DNA of 64,000 nucleotides from Fusobacterium varium (GCA_900637705.1 LR134390.1:2790001-2854000), one strand, 5' to 3'; positions 19,857 to 29,262 are shown, counted from the stretch's first letter. Notes: generated from the sequence alone by a model not told the origin. Program-made: numbers and translations.

Positions 19857-19987
19857 ATCTTACCCCCAAATACTTTTATTTTTATATCATTCAATAATTA
19901 TATTTGTTTTTTTATAAAAAATCAACCTTCATTCTTTTATAATTCGCTATTTTCCACTTTTTAGAAAACTACATTAAATTTCTCTCT

Positions 19988-20016
19988 TTGTATTATTTAT
20001 AAATTTATGATAAAAT
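19988..20016 (+). promoter_or_regulatory. putative thyA promoter
   Basis: TTGTAT (19988-19993), 17 bases, TAAAAT (20011-20016) preceded by TGA, an extended -10 form, about 37 bases before the start codon. Confidence 0.55.
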
Positions 20017-20052
20017 ATAACGATAAAAATTTAATTTTCAAAGGAGTTGAGT

Positions 20053-20877
20053 ATGACTAAATTTGATAAAATATACAAAGAAATTGTTGAAATTATAGAT
20101 AAAAATGGAATATGGAGTGAAGGAAATGTCAGAACTAAATATGCTGATGGAACCCCTGCTCATTATAAAAGTTATATAGGATATCAATTTAGACTTGATA
20201 ATTCTACAGATGAAGCACATCTTATCACTACTAGATTTGCTCCAAATAAAGCTCCCATAAGAGAACTTTACTGGATATGGATAATGCAGTCTAATGATGT
20301 AGATGAATTAAATAAATTAAAATGTAAATTCTGGGACGAATGGAAAATGAATGATGGTACTATTGGAAAAGCCTATGGTTATCAAATTGCAAAACAAACA
20401 TTTGGATATAAAAGCCAACTTGATTATGTAATAGGAGAGTTGAAAAAAAATCCTAACAGTCGTAGAATAATGACAGAAATCTGGGTACCAGAAGATCTTG
20501 ATAAAATGGCTCTTACCCCTTGTGTACACCTTACTCAATGGAGTGTCATAGGAAACAAACTTTATCTTGAAGTAAGACAAAGAAGCTGTGATGTAGCTCT
20601 TGGACTTGTTGCTAATGTATTTCAATATTCTATACTTCATAAACTAGTAGCTATGGAATGTAATCTAGAACCTGCTGAAATTATATGGAATATTCATAAT
20701 GTACACATCTATGACAGACATATGCCAGACCTTTTAGAACAGATAAAAAGACCTTCAATAGATGGTGCAACTGTAAAAATCGAAAACTTTAAATCTATAT
20801 ATGATTTTAAACCTGACGATGTAGTTGTTGAAAACTATCAATATGGAGAAAAAATTTCTTATGAGGTGGCGATATAA
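20053..20877 (+). CDS. thyA: thymidylate synthase
   Basis: Methylates dUMP to dTMP using methylenetetrahydrofolate. The product is 274 residues. The catalytic motif is TPCVHLTQWSV, followed by the dUMP-binding QRSCDVALG and HNVHIYDRH. The stretch after QRSCD reads LGLVANVFQYSIL rather than the common LGIPFNIASYALL, so this is a divergent branch, as in some phage and Firmicute enzymes. The ATG at 20053 has AAGGAG six bases upstream; a TTG at 20047 abuts that site. It overlaps folA by one base, so the two are co-translated. Confidence 0.93.
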   Translation: MTKFDKIYKEIVEIIDKNGIWSEGNVRTKYADGTPAHYKSYIGYQFRLDNSTDEAHLITTRFAPNKAPIRELYWIWIMQSNDVDELNKLKCKFWDEWKMNDGTIGKAYGYQIAKQTFGYKSQLDYVIGELKKNPNSRRIMTEIWVPEDLDKMALTPCVHLTQWSVIGNKLYLEVRQRSCDVALGLVANVFQYSILHKLVAMECNLEPAEIIWNIHNVHIYDRHMPDLLEQIKRPSIDGATVKIENFKSIYDFKPDDVVVENYQYGEKISYEVAI

Positions 20878-21356
20878 TGAATAAACCAAAATTAAATATG
20901 ATAGTATGTGTGGCAGAAAATAATTTAATAGGCGATAAAGTTCCTGAAGGAAATGGACTTTTGTGGCACTCTCTGGAAGAACTAAACTACTACAAATCTA
21001 AAACAGTTGGAAATGTCGTTTTATTTGGAGAAAATACAGCTAAATATGTTCCTATTAATCTAATGAAAAAAAATAGAGAAGTAATAGTTCTTACTCTTGA
21101 TTCTAAACTTAAAGATATTATGGAGCAGTATAAAGATAGTGGGAAAGACATCTTTATCTGTGGAGGATACACTATTTATAAATATTATTTAGATAATTAT
21201 GAAATAGATGAAATTTATATTTCAAAATTAAAACCTCATGTGAAAGTAGCTCATGCTTCTAATCCTCTTTATTTTCCAGATGTAGAAAAATACGGATATA
21301 ATCTTGTGTCTGAAACTGATTATAATGATTTTACTGCAACAATATATAAAAAATAA
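20877..21356 (+). CDS. folA: dihydrofolate reductase
   Basis: Regenerates tetrahydrofolate from the dihydrofolate that ThyA makes. The product is 159 residues. The N-terminal MIVCVAENNLIG, the LLWHSLEELNYYKSKT segment (W at the usual position, with the active-site acid as Glu), FICGGYTIYKYYL and the C-terminal strand pattern fit DHFR. The usual GxxxxxPWxxPxD is altered (GNGLLWHSLEEL), so it is divergent like its thyA partner. The ATG overlaps the thyA stop (TAATG) and GAGGTGG precedes it. Confidence 0.88.
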   Translation: MNKPKLNMIVCVAENNLIGDKVPEGNGLLWHSLEELNYYKSKTVGNVVLFGENTAKYVPINLMKKNREVIVLTLDSKLKDIMEQYKDSGKDIFICGGYTIYKYYLDNYEIDEIYISKLKPHVKVAHASNPLYFPDVEKYGYNLVSETDYNDFTATIYKK

Positions 21357-21363
21357 TTTTTAA

Positions 21364-21410
21364 AAGAACCTGAATTGCTAGAAAGTTCTATCAAGACAGG
21401 TTCTTTTTTA
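21364..21410 (+). terminator. terminator of thyA-folA
   Basis: The stem AAGAACCTG/CAGGTTCTT is followed by TTTTTT, 10 bases after the folA stop. Confidence 0.85.
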
Positions 21411-21483
21411 TTATTTATCAAAAAGTTTTTATAATTAATTTTCACTTACATTTTAATAAATTATCTATAGAAAAAAGAAAAGT

Positions 21484-21512
21484 TTGACATTATTAGAAAA
21501 TAATATTACAAT
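21484..21512 (+). promoter_or_regulatory. consensus promoter of acuI
   Basis: TTGACA (21484-21489), a 17-base spacer, TACAAT (21507-21512), 44 bases before the acuI start. Confidence 0.88.
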
Positions 21513-21524
21513 CAATGTATAAAA

Positions 21525-21540
21525 AGTACGATATCGTACT
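21525..21540. promoter_or_regulatory. 16-bp perfect palindrome, likely operator
   Basis: AGTACGATATCGTACT lies 12 bases downstream of the -10 box, where a bound repressor would block transcription start. The regulator is not evident nearby; MarR, TetR or HxlR types are possible. Confidence 0.7.
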
Positions 21541-21555
21541 ATTAGGAGGTGTAGA

Positions 21556-22542
21556 ATGAATTTTAGAGCTTTAAGAATTTATGAAGAAAATGGTACTTTT
21601 ATTAGAAAAATTGTTGAACGAAATATTAATGAACTCCCTGAAGGAGAAGTTTTAATCAAAGTTAAATATTCATCACTTAACTATAAAGATGCTTTATCTT
21701 GTATAGGAAATAGAGGAGTAACTAGAGAATATCCTCATACTCCTGGAATAGATGCTGCTGGTATTGTAGAAGATTCTAATGTTCCTGATTTCATAAAAGG
21801 TGAGGAAGTTTTTATTACTGGATATGATTTAGGTATGAATACTGATGGAGGATTTGGAGAATACATAAGAGTTCCAGCAAACTGGGTAGTTAAAAAACCT
21901 GTAAATCTTTCTTTAAAAGAAGCTATGATATATGGTACAGCTGGTTTCACTTCTGCCCTATCTGTTTTTGAGCTTATAAAAGAAGTAGTTCCTGAAGATG
22001 GAGATATCTTAGTCATTGGTGCTGGAGGAGGTGTAGGAAGTCATTCTGTTAAGTTTCTTACTAAACTTGGATACAAAGTTACTGCTGTAGTAAATGATGA
22101 AAAAGGTATTGAATATGCAAAGGAGCTCGGTGCTTCTGCCTGCATACTAAGAGATGAAATAGATGATAAATCAGGTAAGCCTATGCTAAAGCAAAAATGG
22201 GCTGGTGTTATTGATACAGTAGGAGGCAATCCACTATCTACTGCTATAAGATCACTTAAATATGGTGGAGTAATTACTACATGTGGAAATATAGCTGGTG
22301 GAGATATTCCTAATGCTAATGTATATCCTTTTATTTTGAGAAGTGTAAAACTTATAGGAATAGATTCTGTTCAATGTCCTATGAAAAAAAGAAAAGAAGT
22401 TTGGGATACCTTAGCTGAAAAATGGAAAGGAGAGAATTTAGAAAAAGGTATTAAAGAAGTAACACTTGATGAAATTTCTAATTCAGTTGATAAAATGCTT
22501 GCTCAACAACTTATAGGTAGAGTCATTCTTAAACATAAGTAA
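21556..22542 (+). CDS. acuI: acrylyl-CoA reductase / YhdH-type quinone oxidoreductase
   Basis: A 328-residue zinc-free medium-chain dehydrogenase of the YhdH/AcuI group, which reduces acrylyl-CoA to propionyl-CoA with NADPH. YSSLNYKDAL near residue 38, HTPGIDAAGIV, and the nucleotide motif GAGGGVGSHSV near 155 are seen. AGGAGGTG precedes the ATG. It is monocistronic, between its own palindrome-bearing promoter and a terminator, which suggests induction by a reactive compound. Confidence 0.92.
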   Translation: MNFRALRIYEENGTFIRKIVERNINELPEGEVLIKVKYSSLNYKDALSCIGNRGVTREYPHTPGIDAAGIVEDSNVPDFIKGEEVFITGYDLGMNTDGGFGEYIRVPANWVVKKPVNLSLKEAMIYGTAGFTSALSVFELIKEVVPEDGDILVIGAGGGVGSHSVKFLTKLGYKVTAVVNDEKGIEYAKELGASACILRDEIDDKSGKPMLKQKWAGVIDTVGGNPLSTAIRSLKYGGVITTCGNIAGGDIPNANVYPFILRSVKLIGIDSVQCPMKKRKEVWDTLAEKWKGENLEKGIKEVTLDEISNSVDKMLAQQLIGRVILKHK

Positions 22543-22551
22543 TTTTCAAAT

Positions 22552-22592
22552 AAAAACAGTTATCAAAATTATTTTTTTATAACTGTTTTTTT
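22552..22592 (+). terminator. acuI terminator
   Basis: A 12-bp stem, AAAAACAGTTAT with ATAACTGTTTTT, runs into a T-tract. Confidence 0.85.
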
Positions 22593-22621
22593 ATTTACTT
22601 AATAAAAGTTTTATTTTGCTG

Positions 22622-22650
22622 TTGACTATTTATTAAATATGTGGTAAATC
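22622..22650 (+). promoter_or_regulatory. hutD-hutG promoter
   Basis: TTGACT (22622-22627), 17 bases, TAAATC (22645-22650) with a TGG extension, 35 bases before hutD. Confidence 0.65.
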
Positions 22651-22684
22651 TCTTATCAAGAAATTCTATAAAAGGAGAGTATAA

Positions 22685-23233
22685 ATGATTGAAATTATAA
22701 AAAGTGATGCCTTTAAAGAAAGCAAATGGAGTGGAGGAATAACTACACAATTGTACATTTATCCTAAAGACTCAGATTATCAAAAAAGAAATTTTAATTT
22801 TAGAATAAGTATAGCAACTACTGAACTTATGGAATCTAATTTTACAAAATTAGAAGGTGTAAAAAGAGTTATTTCCATACTTGAAGGAAAAATGCAACTC
22901 TCTCATAAGAATAAATATGATATTACATTAACTCCTTATGAAATAGATAGATTCGATGGTAACTGGGACACTATTTCCAAAGGAAAAGTAAAAGATTTCA
23001 ATCTTATGCTTAAAGATTGTGATGGTGATTTTTTATACAAAGAAATCAATAGTGATGAAAATATTATTTTAGGAGAAAAGGAATTAATATTTTTTATTTA
23101 TTGCATTTCTGGTAAAATTGAAATATCTGAAAACTTATTACTTAAAAATGAGCTAGCTGTTGGAAAGGGAAAAAATATTCAAATATCTGGTAAAAACAGT
23201 AAAATATTCTATGGTTATATAACAAAATTATAA
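22685..23233 (+). CDS. hutD: HutD/Ves family protein
   Basis: 182 residues matching the HutD cupin-like family: KWSGGITTQLYIYP near the N-terminus, FNFRISIATTE, and a central LEGVKRVISILEGKM segment. HutD accompanies histidine utilisation genes and is thought to protect against over-activation of the pathway, though its biochemistry is not settled. The next gene, formimidoylglutamase, is a histidine-degradation enzyme, which supports the call. AAAGGAGAG precedes the ATG. Confidence 0.85.
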   Translation: MIEIIKSDAFKESKWSGGITTQLYIYPKDSDYQKRNFNFRISIATTELMESNFTKLEGVKRVISILEGKMQLSHKNKYDITLTPYEIDRFDGNWDTISKGKVKDFNLMLKDCDGDFLYKEINSDENIILGEKELIFFIYCISGKIEISENLLLKNELAVGKGKNIQISGKNSKIFYGYITKL

Positions 23234-23260
23234 TATAAGTAAGACTACAGGAGGATTGGA

Positions 23261-24157
23261 ATGAAAGATTTATGGAATGGGAGATTAGACAGTTATGAAG
23301 AAATTGATCTCAGATTATGGCAAGTAATAAAAGAAATAAAAGAAGCTCAGGAACCTGGTGGAATATGTTTTATAGGTTATAATACAGATGAAGGAGTAGT
23401 AAGAAATCTTGGAAGAAAGGGAGCTGAGGGTGGTTCAAATGCTATTAGAAAAGCTATTCAATCTTTTCCTCGATTAAAAGGATTAAAAGTATATGATTAC
23501 AGAAATCTCAAAAATAAAAGTGTGGAAGAGGCTCAAGAGGAATATTCTGAAAAAATAGCAGATGTATTAAAAAAAGAAATTTTTCCTATTGGATTAGGAG
23601 GAGGGCATGATATAGCCTATGGCTCATACCTTGGAATAAGAAAAGCCTATCCTGATAAAAAGATAGGAATAATAAATTTTGATGCTCATTTAGATATGAG
23701 ACCCTATGATAATGGTAGAACATCTGGCACTTCATTCAAAGAAATAATGGATAATGACAAAGAAGTTCAATATGCAATAACAGGATTTCAAAAAAGTGGA
23801 AATACAGAAAGATTAATAAAAACTGCTGAATCCTTTAATGTATTAATATTAGAAGAAGAATATCCAGAAGAATTGGTTATTGAAGAATTAAAAAATTTTA
23901 TAGAAAAAGTAGATATACTCTATATAACTTTCTGTATGGATGTATTTGAAGCAAGTTCAGCTCCTGGAGTATCTGCTCCTGTTGTAATGGGAATGGATCC
24001 CAAAAAAGGTAAAAGATTATTGAGATTTCTTATGAGAACCGAAAAAGTAATATGTGTTGATTTTGCAGAAGTAAATCCTGTGTATGATATCGACAACAGA
24101 ACTGCAAAACTTGCTGGCTGTTTAATTTATGAAGTAATGGAACATATCAAAAAATAA
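23261..24157 (+). CDS. hutG: formimidoylglutamase (arginase family)
   Basis: Hydrolyses N-formimidoyl-L-glutamate to glutamate and formamide, the last step of one histidine-degradation route. It is 298 residues with the binuclear manganese motifs GGGHDIAYG, NFDAHLDMR and CMDVFEAS. The arginase fold is certain; the substrate is inferred from its place next to hutD. Agmatinase-like activity is the alternative. AGGAGG precedes the ATG. No other hut genes lie in the window. Confidence 0.85.
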   Translation: MKDLWNGRLDSYEEIDLRLWQVIKEIKEAQEPGGICFIGYNTDEGVVRNLGRKGAEGGSNAIRKAIQSFPRLKGLKVYDYRNLKNKSVEEAQEEYSEKIADVLKKEIFPIGLGGGHDIAYGSYLGIRKAYPDKKIGIINFDAHLDMRPYDNGRTSGTSFKEIMDNDKEVQYAITGFQKSGNTERLIKTAESFNVLILEEEYPEELVIEELKNFIEKVDILYITFCMDVFEASSAPGVSAPVVMGMDPKKGKRLLRFLMRTEKVICVDFAEVNPVYDIDNRTAKLAGCLIYEVMEHIKK

Positions 24158-24168
24158 AAAATATTACC

Positions 24169-24201
24169 GAAAAAGGTCCTAATAAAGTTAAGACCTTTTT
24201 C
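24169..24201. terminator. bidirectional terminator after hutG
   Basis: The 10-bp stem GAAAAAGGTC/GACCTTTTTC sits between convergent genes and overlaps the stop of the minus-strand membrane gene. Confidence 0.85.
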
Positions 24202-24583
24202 AATTTTTATTGCTAGCATAGGAACTTACCTTGAATACTTGATAAAATAATGAGTTTATAATTGCGAGGAATAACCCAACTACAAATACTATAAAAGGAA
24301 CATATTTAAAGTCGACATGAATTATATTAGGGCTGATTAAAAAATTTGTAATGCTCATAGCTAATAAATTTGATAAAAAGTATCCTAAGTAATATTTCAA
24401 CCCATAGTAATCATCTAATACCCAATATGCAAAAATAATTATACTTTTACTCATTGATAGATATTCAACTATTCTCAACAAATTTTTATTATTATCAAAA
24501 ATACTTTTACTAATAATTATTACAACTATAAAATTTAAAACTAATCCTAATTCTAGAACAAATCGATCAAAATGATTTTTCAT
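24200..24583 (-). CDS. small four-TM membrane protein, unknown
   Basis: 127 residues with four hydrophobic helices (about 10-28, 45-60, 66-85, 95-115) and short charged loops. No family was recognised. GGGAG lies 7 bases before the ATG. It stands alone, convergent with hutG. Confidence 0.65.
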   Translation of the reverse strand: MKNHFDRFVLELGLVLNFIVVIIISKSIFDNNKNLLRIVEYLSMSKSIIIFAYWVLDDYYGLKYYLGYFLSNLLAMSITNFLISPNIIHVDFKYVPFIVFVVGLFLAIINSLFYQVFKVSSYASNKN

Positions 24584-24696
24584 ACAATTTCTCCCTTTTT
24601 ATTTTTTATATACAATAATAGTCTTGATTTACTTTTAAATTGTTTATTATTATTATACACATTTTATAATACAAAATCAAGAAAAATAGAAGTATA

Positions 24697-24730
24697 TAAA
24701 AAAGCTACAAACCAATAACAGTCTATAGCT
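24697..24730 (-). terminator. marR terminator
   Basis: AGCTATAGAC pairs with GTTTGTAGCT (two GU pairs) on the minus strand, followed by six T. Confidence 0.7.
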
Positions 24731-24753
24731 CAAGTTTTTTGATTGATATTTTT

Positions 24754-25185
24754 TTATTTTTGATAATTTTTTCTAATTTTATTAAGTAGCAGTACAAGAG
24801 TTTCCTTTTCCTCCTGAGTAAAATCCTTGTACGTTTTTTCTAAAAGATTATCACTTATTTCTTCAAATAAAGTTTTAAACTGCCAACCTTTTTCTGTAAG
24901 GCTTATTTCAATAACTCTTGAATCTTTTTCACTTTTTTCTCTTGTTATATATCCAAGCTCAGTAAGTTTTCTTACCAAATCTGTAAGAGTTGATTTTTTC
25001 TTTCCAATTATCTTTCCAATCTCATTCATAGTTATTTTTCCATCATGATCATATAAAATAGAAAGGATAGTTCCATGACTATTTATAAGCCCTTCCACTC
25101 CTTTTTCTTTTAATTGGCTATTTATAAATTGAGCACTTTTTTCTCTTATATTTGATATTAACCCCACCACTTTGACAGTTTCCAC
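24754..25185 (-). CDS. MarR family transcriptional regulator
   Basis: A 143-residue winged-helix regulator. The dimerisation helices flank TMNEIGKIIGKKKSTLTDLVRKLTELGYI (about 50-85), then the wing RVIEISLTEKG. I place the start at GTG 25185: AAGGAGG lies six bases before it and the length is then typical. A longer frame from TTG 25296 has no ribosome binding site and would run across a consensus promoter at 25240-25268, so the extension is unlikely to be translated. The ligand and targets are unknown. Confidence 0.85.
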   Translation of the reverse strand: METVKVVGLISNIREKSAQFINSQLKEKGVEGLINSHGTILSILYDHDGKITMNEIGKIIGKKKSTLTDLVRKLTELGYITREKSEKDSRVIEISLTEKGWQFKTLFEEISDNLLEKTYKDFTQEEKETLVLLLNKIRKNYQK

Positions 25186-25239
25186 TTTGTTCCTCCTTAA
25201 AACGGTGAAAAGTTCATCTTTATTTAAACTTTCTATTAA

Positions 25240-25268
25240 AGTATAGATTATCTCTATTACAAAGTCAA
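25240..25268 (-). promoter_or_regulatory. marR promoter
   Basis: On the minus strand TTGACT (25263-25268), 17 bases, TATACT (25240-25245). A CTTTA...TAAAG inverted repeat just downstream could be an autoregulatory site. Confidence 0.75.
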
Positions 25269-25567
25269 ATAAATTTTTTCTGTGATATTTTTTCAAGTTA
25301 CAGTTTTCTACTTTTGTTAATAAATTTTATAAATTACTTTTTAATATATTTTTATATACAAAAAATATTAAGAAATAGAGGAAACAATCTTTTTTTTAAT
25401 AGAATTACTATTTTTTTCTTTATAAAAATATAAAGAATTTTTTATTTCTTAATGGTATAATTTTATTAAAATGATATTTGTGATTTAAAATTTTAATAAA
25501 ACAAAGGGGGGAAGTATTTTGGGAATATTCCATAAATATCTCTGGCTTTTTCTCATTATACAATAAA
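25269..25567. other. divergent intergenic region with a possible 15-codon leader ORF
   Basis: The region is very AT-rich. GGGGGGAAG is followed by TTG at 25519 opening a 15-codon frame (MGIFHKYLWLFLIIQ) that stops at 25566, one base before the CmpB-like ATG. It may be a leader peptide, or the true N-terminus with a frame error. TATAAT occurs at 25456. Confidence 0.4.
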
Positions 25568-26167
25568 ATGGCTGGCAAAGAACAAATGAAATATGAGTTA
25601 AGAATGTATTTTTTTCTATTCATGCTTTATTCATTTATAGGCTGGATATACGAAACTATAATATTCTCACTTGAAGAAGGACATTTTATTAACAGAGGAT
25701 TTAATTTTGGACCTTATATTCCAATATATGGTTTTGGAGCTGTCATTATTATGATAATAATCTCAAGATTTATAGCTGAGCCTGATAAAAGCAATAAATT
25801 TAATATAAGACCTTTGAAAATATTTTTACTTATTCTTATACTTTCCACTTTTGCTGAACTTATAGGAAGTTATATTATGGAGTATACTCTTGGATTAGTA
25901 CTATGGGATTACAGTAATGAATGGATGAATTTTCAAGGAAGAATATCCCCTAGAACAAGTTTTATCTTTGCTGCTGGAGGAACTGCTGTGTTTTATACAA
26001 TACAGCCTCTTGGTAAAAAATTAATTGATAGAATATCTGTCAAAGGGCAGAAGATATTTGCTTCCATTCTTTTAACTTTAGTATTAATAGATTTTTCTGC
26101 TTCTCTTGTTACAACAATATGGTTTTCTGATTCTATAAAAAAAGCTGGAATAATAGAAAGAAAATAA
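25568..26167 (+). CDS. CmpB-type putative ABC transporter permease
   Basis: 199 residues with about five TM helices. The YSFIGWIYETI segment with a conserved WxxE, the NRGFNFGPYIPIYGFGA loop and the LWDYS motif are typical of the ABC_trans_CmpB family, annotated as permeases but with no proven transport role. Neither ATG 25568 nor ATG 25586 has a clear ribosome binding site; translation may be coupled to the short upstream frame. No ATPase partner is adjacent. Confidence 0.8.
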   Translation: MAGKEQMKYELRMYFFLFMLYSFIGWIYETIIFSLEEGHFINRGFNFGPYIPIYGFGAVIIMIIISRFIAEPDKSNKFNIRPLKIFLLILILSTFAELIGSYIMEYTLGLVLWDYSNEWMNFQGRISPRTSFIFAAGGTAVFYTIQPLGKKLIDRISVKGQKIFASILLTLVLIDFSASLVTTIWFSDSIKKAGIIERK

Positions 26168-26227
26168 AAATAAAAGCATCTTTATTTACCTAATACACAA
26201 TAACTATTACAAAATAAGGGGGAAATA

Positions 26228-29010
26228 ATGGACATACGTAATAAATATTGGAAAATGATAACGATTTTTTATCTATGTTTATTTTTTAGTAATTGTGGTA
26301 GCAGTGGTGGGGGCAGCTCCTCTTCATCTAATAATAATATTGCTCCTCCTCCTCCACAAAATATAACCATGGATTTTAAAAAATCCGATACTATTATAGG
26401 GGTTATCGATTCTTCTTTTTCGTATCTTGATGAATTTAAAGATTCTTCAGGAAAATACAGAATATTTATAGATAACAGCTTCCCTACTGATCCTGAGGAA
26501 AGAAAAACCAGTTCCTATACACATGGAGAACTAGTATCCCTTCTTATAGGAGGTAATAAAACTGGTGTCACTGATGGAGTAAAAATTTATGCTATTCCAT
26601 CTTTTTTGGCATATAGTGATCAAATAAAAATACAGGGAAGTATGTATCAAAAAATGTATCAAGCAGGAGTAAGAATATTCAGTCAATCCTTCGGAAGTCC
26701 AACTAATGACTTAACTTCTGAAAAATTTCCTGCTTCCAGTTCTTTAGTCAATTTTTATATAAGTAGATCTTCTACTGATAGTTTATTTATTTTTGCTGCA
26801 GGAAACAATGGAAAAAATAATCCTGCTGCTGAAGCTCTTTTTCCTAAACTTTATCCAAAAGCTGAAAAAGGTTGGATATCTGTTGTAGGAATAAATCCTG
26901 CAACAAAACTAATAGACCCTGAATCTAATAGAGCAGGAGATGCAAAAAATTGGACTATTGCTGCAAACTATGCAGTTACAGTGAATAAAACATCTGGTGT
27001 TACTGTTTATACTACTACAGCATATGGAACTTCTTTTGCTGCTCCTGTAGTAGCCGGTGCTGCTGGTGCCATTCAATTAAAATATCCATGGATGTCCAGA
27101 GATCTTATCAAACAATCTTTGTTAACTACAGCAACAGATTTAGGAGCTACTGGGGTGGATGATATTTATGGTTGGGGATTATTAAATTTAGAAAAAGCAA
27201 TAAATGGACCTGCTGCCTTTGATAAAAGACTTACCTTTGATGAAAATGGTTATCGTTCAAATGATGTAATTATAGATATGGAAGGATATCCCTCTTCTGC
27301 CAGTGATATTGACAGTTATACTTTTTCAAATAACATATCTGGAAATGCTGGTGTTATAAAAAAAGGTTCTGGAACATTATGGTTTACAGGTTACAATACT
27401 TATTCTGGTCAAACTACTATACAGGATGGAGTGCTTACTGTTACAAATCATTTAAATTCAGATGTAGTAATAGAAAAAAATGGTACAATGAGGGCTGTTG
27501 GGCTTATTTCTCCTTTGGGTACTGTTGAAAGGACTGTTACTGTAAATGGAAATATAAAAAATACCTCTTCATCTTTGGAAGGATTGAGTATATCCAGAGG
27601 TGGACTAAAAATAAATGGAAATTATACAGGAAACAGTTTAAGTTCTATCAGTATTGACATAACATCTGCTTTAGAAGTAACTGGAACATTTAACAATGAA
27701 AATGGTAAAATAAATATTACCTATGGAAGTAAAAATATTCCATCAGCTTCAGTATATACTACTAAAGATATAATCATAGCTGGAGCTGTTCAAAATACAA
27801 CAGTTGGTGATATTGATACTAGTACTCTAAATAATTATTTTGATCTTCAGAATATAACTGTTACAGGACAGAAAATACATTTAGATTATAAAAGAAATTC
27901 TACTGAATATGTAGTAAGTAGTCTTGGTATAACATCTGTTTCTGCTATGAATACAGCTTTAAATTTAGAAAATTCTTTTAGTTATATTGGAAACGATGAT
28001 ACTCTTTTAAGAGCAGCTTCAGGAATATTAGCCACTCCTAATGCTCTGCTTCCAAGAACTATTGATTCTCTGTCTGCTGAAATATATGCTTCATCTCAAA
28101 ATCTTATATTTAAACAGTTAAAAGAAATGAACAGAGATCTTTCTAACAGAATGATATTGATTTCAAATGATAAAAATAAAAATATGGCTGGAATATGGTT
28201 CAATGGAATAGGAACAAAAGGAGAACTTTATCAAAGTGGTTATGCTAAAGCAGATACTAAACTATATGGTGGACAAATAGGAATAGATAAATATTTTACA
28301 GATAAACTTCTATTAGGAGCTACTATTTCTGCTTCAAAAGCTGAAGCTGATTTTAATAAATATGCTGGTAAAGCTGAAAATACAAATGTTATGCTGTCTG
28401 GATATGGTTTATATGAATTTAATAAAAATTTCTATACTTTAGGAAGAATAGGAATAGGCTATACAGAGAGCGATGTTGAAAGAGATATCTGGATAAATAA
28501 TGATAATATCCATCTAAAGACAGATTATGATAGTATTACTTACTCTTTATATGGAGAATTAGGATATAAATTTTCTATTACTGAAAAATAAAAATAAATC
28601 CTTTTGCTGGACTTATGTATGATCATGTAAGAAGAGGAAGTTTCAATGAAGATTCTAACAGTATCTATGGAATAGAAGCTGACAGAAAAAATTATGAACA
28701 ATTCTCTGGAACAGCTGGAATAAGGGGAGAACTTGAATTTGATAAAATCAAACTATATAGTGGTATAACTCAAGTGGTTTCTCTTTCTGAAGATAAGCTT
28801 GATTTTAAAGCAAGATATGTAGGTGATACAAGTGGCAATAAATATAATATAACAGGTATAAAACTAAATAAAAATACTACTTGGATTAATCTAGGAATAG
28901 AAGCAAAAATAAGTGAACAGACATCAATAAATGCTTCTTATGATATCTCTGTAGAAAGATCAAAAATTTCTGATAATATGATATCAATAGGATATAAATT
29001 TAGATTCTAA
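26228..29010 (+). pseudogene. subtilisin (S8) autotransporter, frame broken in the barrel
   Basis: Predicted surface protease with a type Va autotransporter layout. The N-terminus has a hydrophobic signal ending at Cys23, then a Gly/Ser/Asn linker, suggesting an NalP-like lipoprotein, though FFSNC is a poor lipobox. The S8 triad is Asp61 (GVIDSS), His99 (THGE) and Ser269 (YGTSFAAP). A passenger-associated repeat (GSGTLWFTGYNTYSG) is near 390, and the beta-barrel domain occupies about the last 270 residues, ending SIGYKFRF. A stop after SITEK is bypassed by one extra A in the A5 run at 28584-28588, giving 927 residues. Confidence 0.9.
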
Positions 29011-29020
29011 TAAGCAGAAA

Positions 29021-29252
29021 TAACTTTTAGAACTTTTTCAGTAGAAAGGTTTGTTATTAATTTCGTTCCTAAAACTAAAAAAATAGTTAAAGGATTACAA
29101 CAGTTCCACTGTTGCATCTCAGTAATTATAGCAGTTAAATTTTTAACTGCTTAATTACTGGAAACTCATTTCATTCAAACATACTATTTTTTACGTTTTA
29201 CTTACTTCATTAATTATACAAACCTTTCTAATTTCCAAATTTCTAAAACTTA
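29021..29252. mobile_element. MITE-like inverted-repeat element, about 232 bp
   Basis: Imperfect terminal inverted repeats of 34-35 bp (29021-29054 and 29218-29252) share TAA-TTTTAGAA at the outside and a perfect AGAAAGGTTTGT at the inside. A strong internal hairpin (29120-29160, CAGTAATTA...TAATTACTG) lies between. No ORF is present. It sits between the autotransporter and deoC. No target duplication is clear. Confidence 0.4.
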
Positions 29253-29262
29253 TTCAAACTTT

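Noticed and set aside
26228-29010. Phase variation by homopolymer slippage as the main explanation for the frame breaks
   Set aside because: The runs are only 4-8 bases and the same type of break hits housekeeping genes, so a general artefact explains more.
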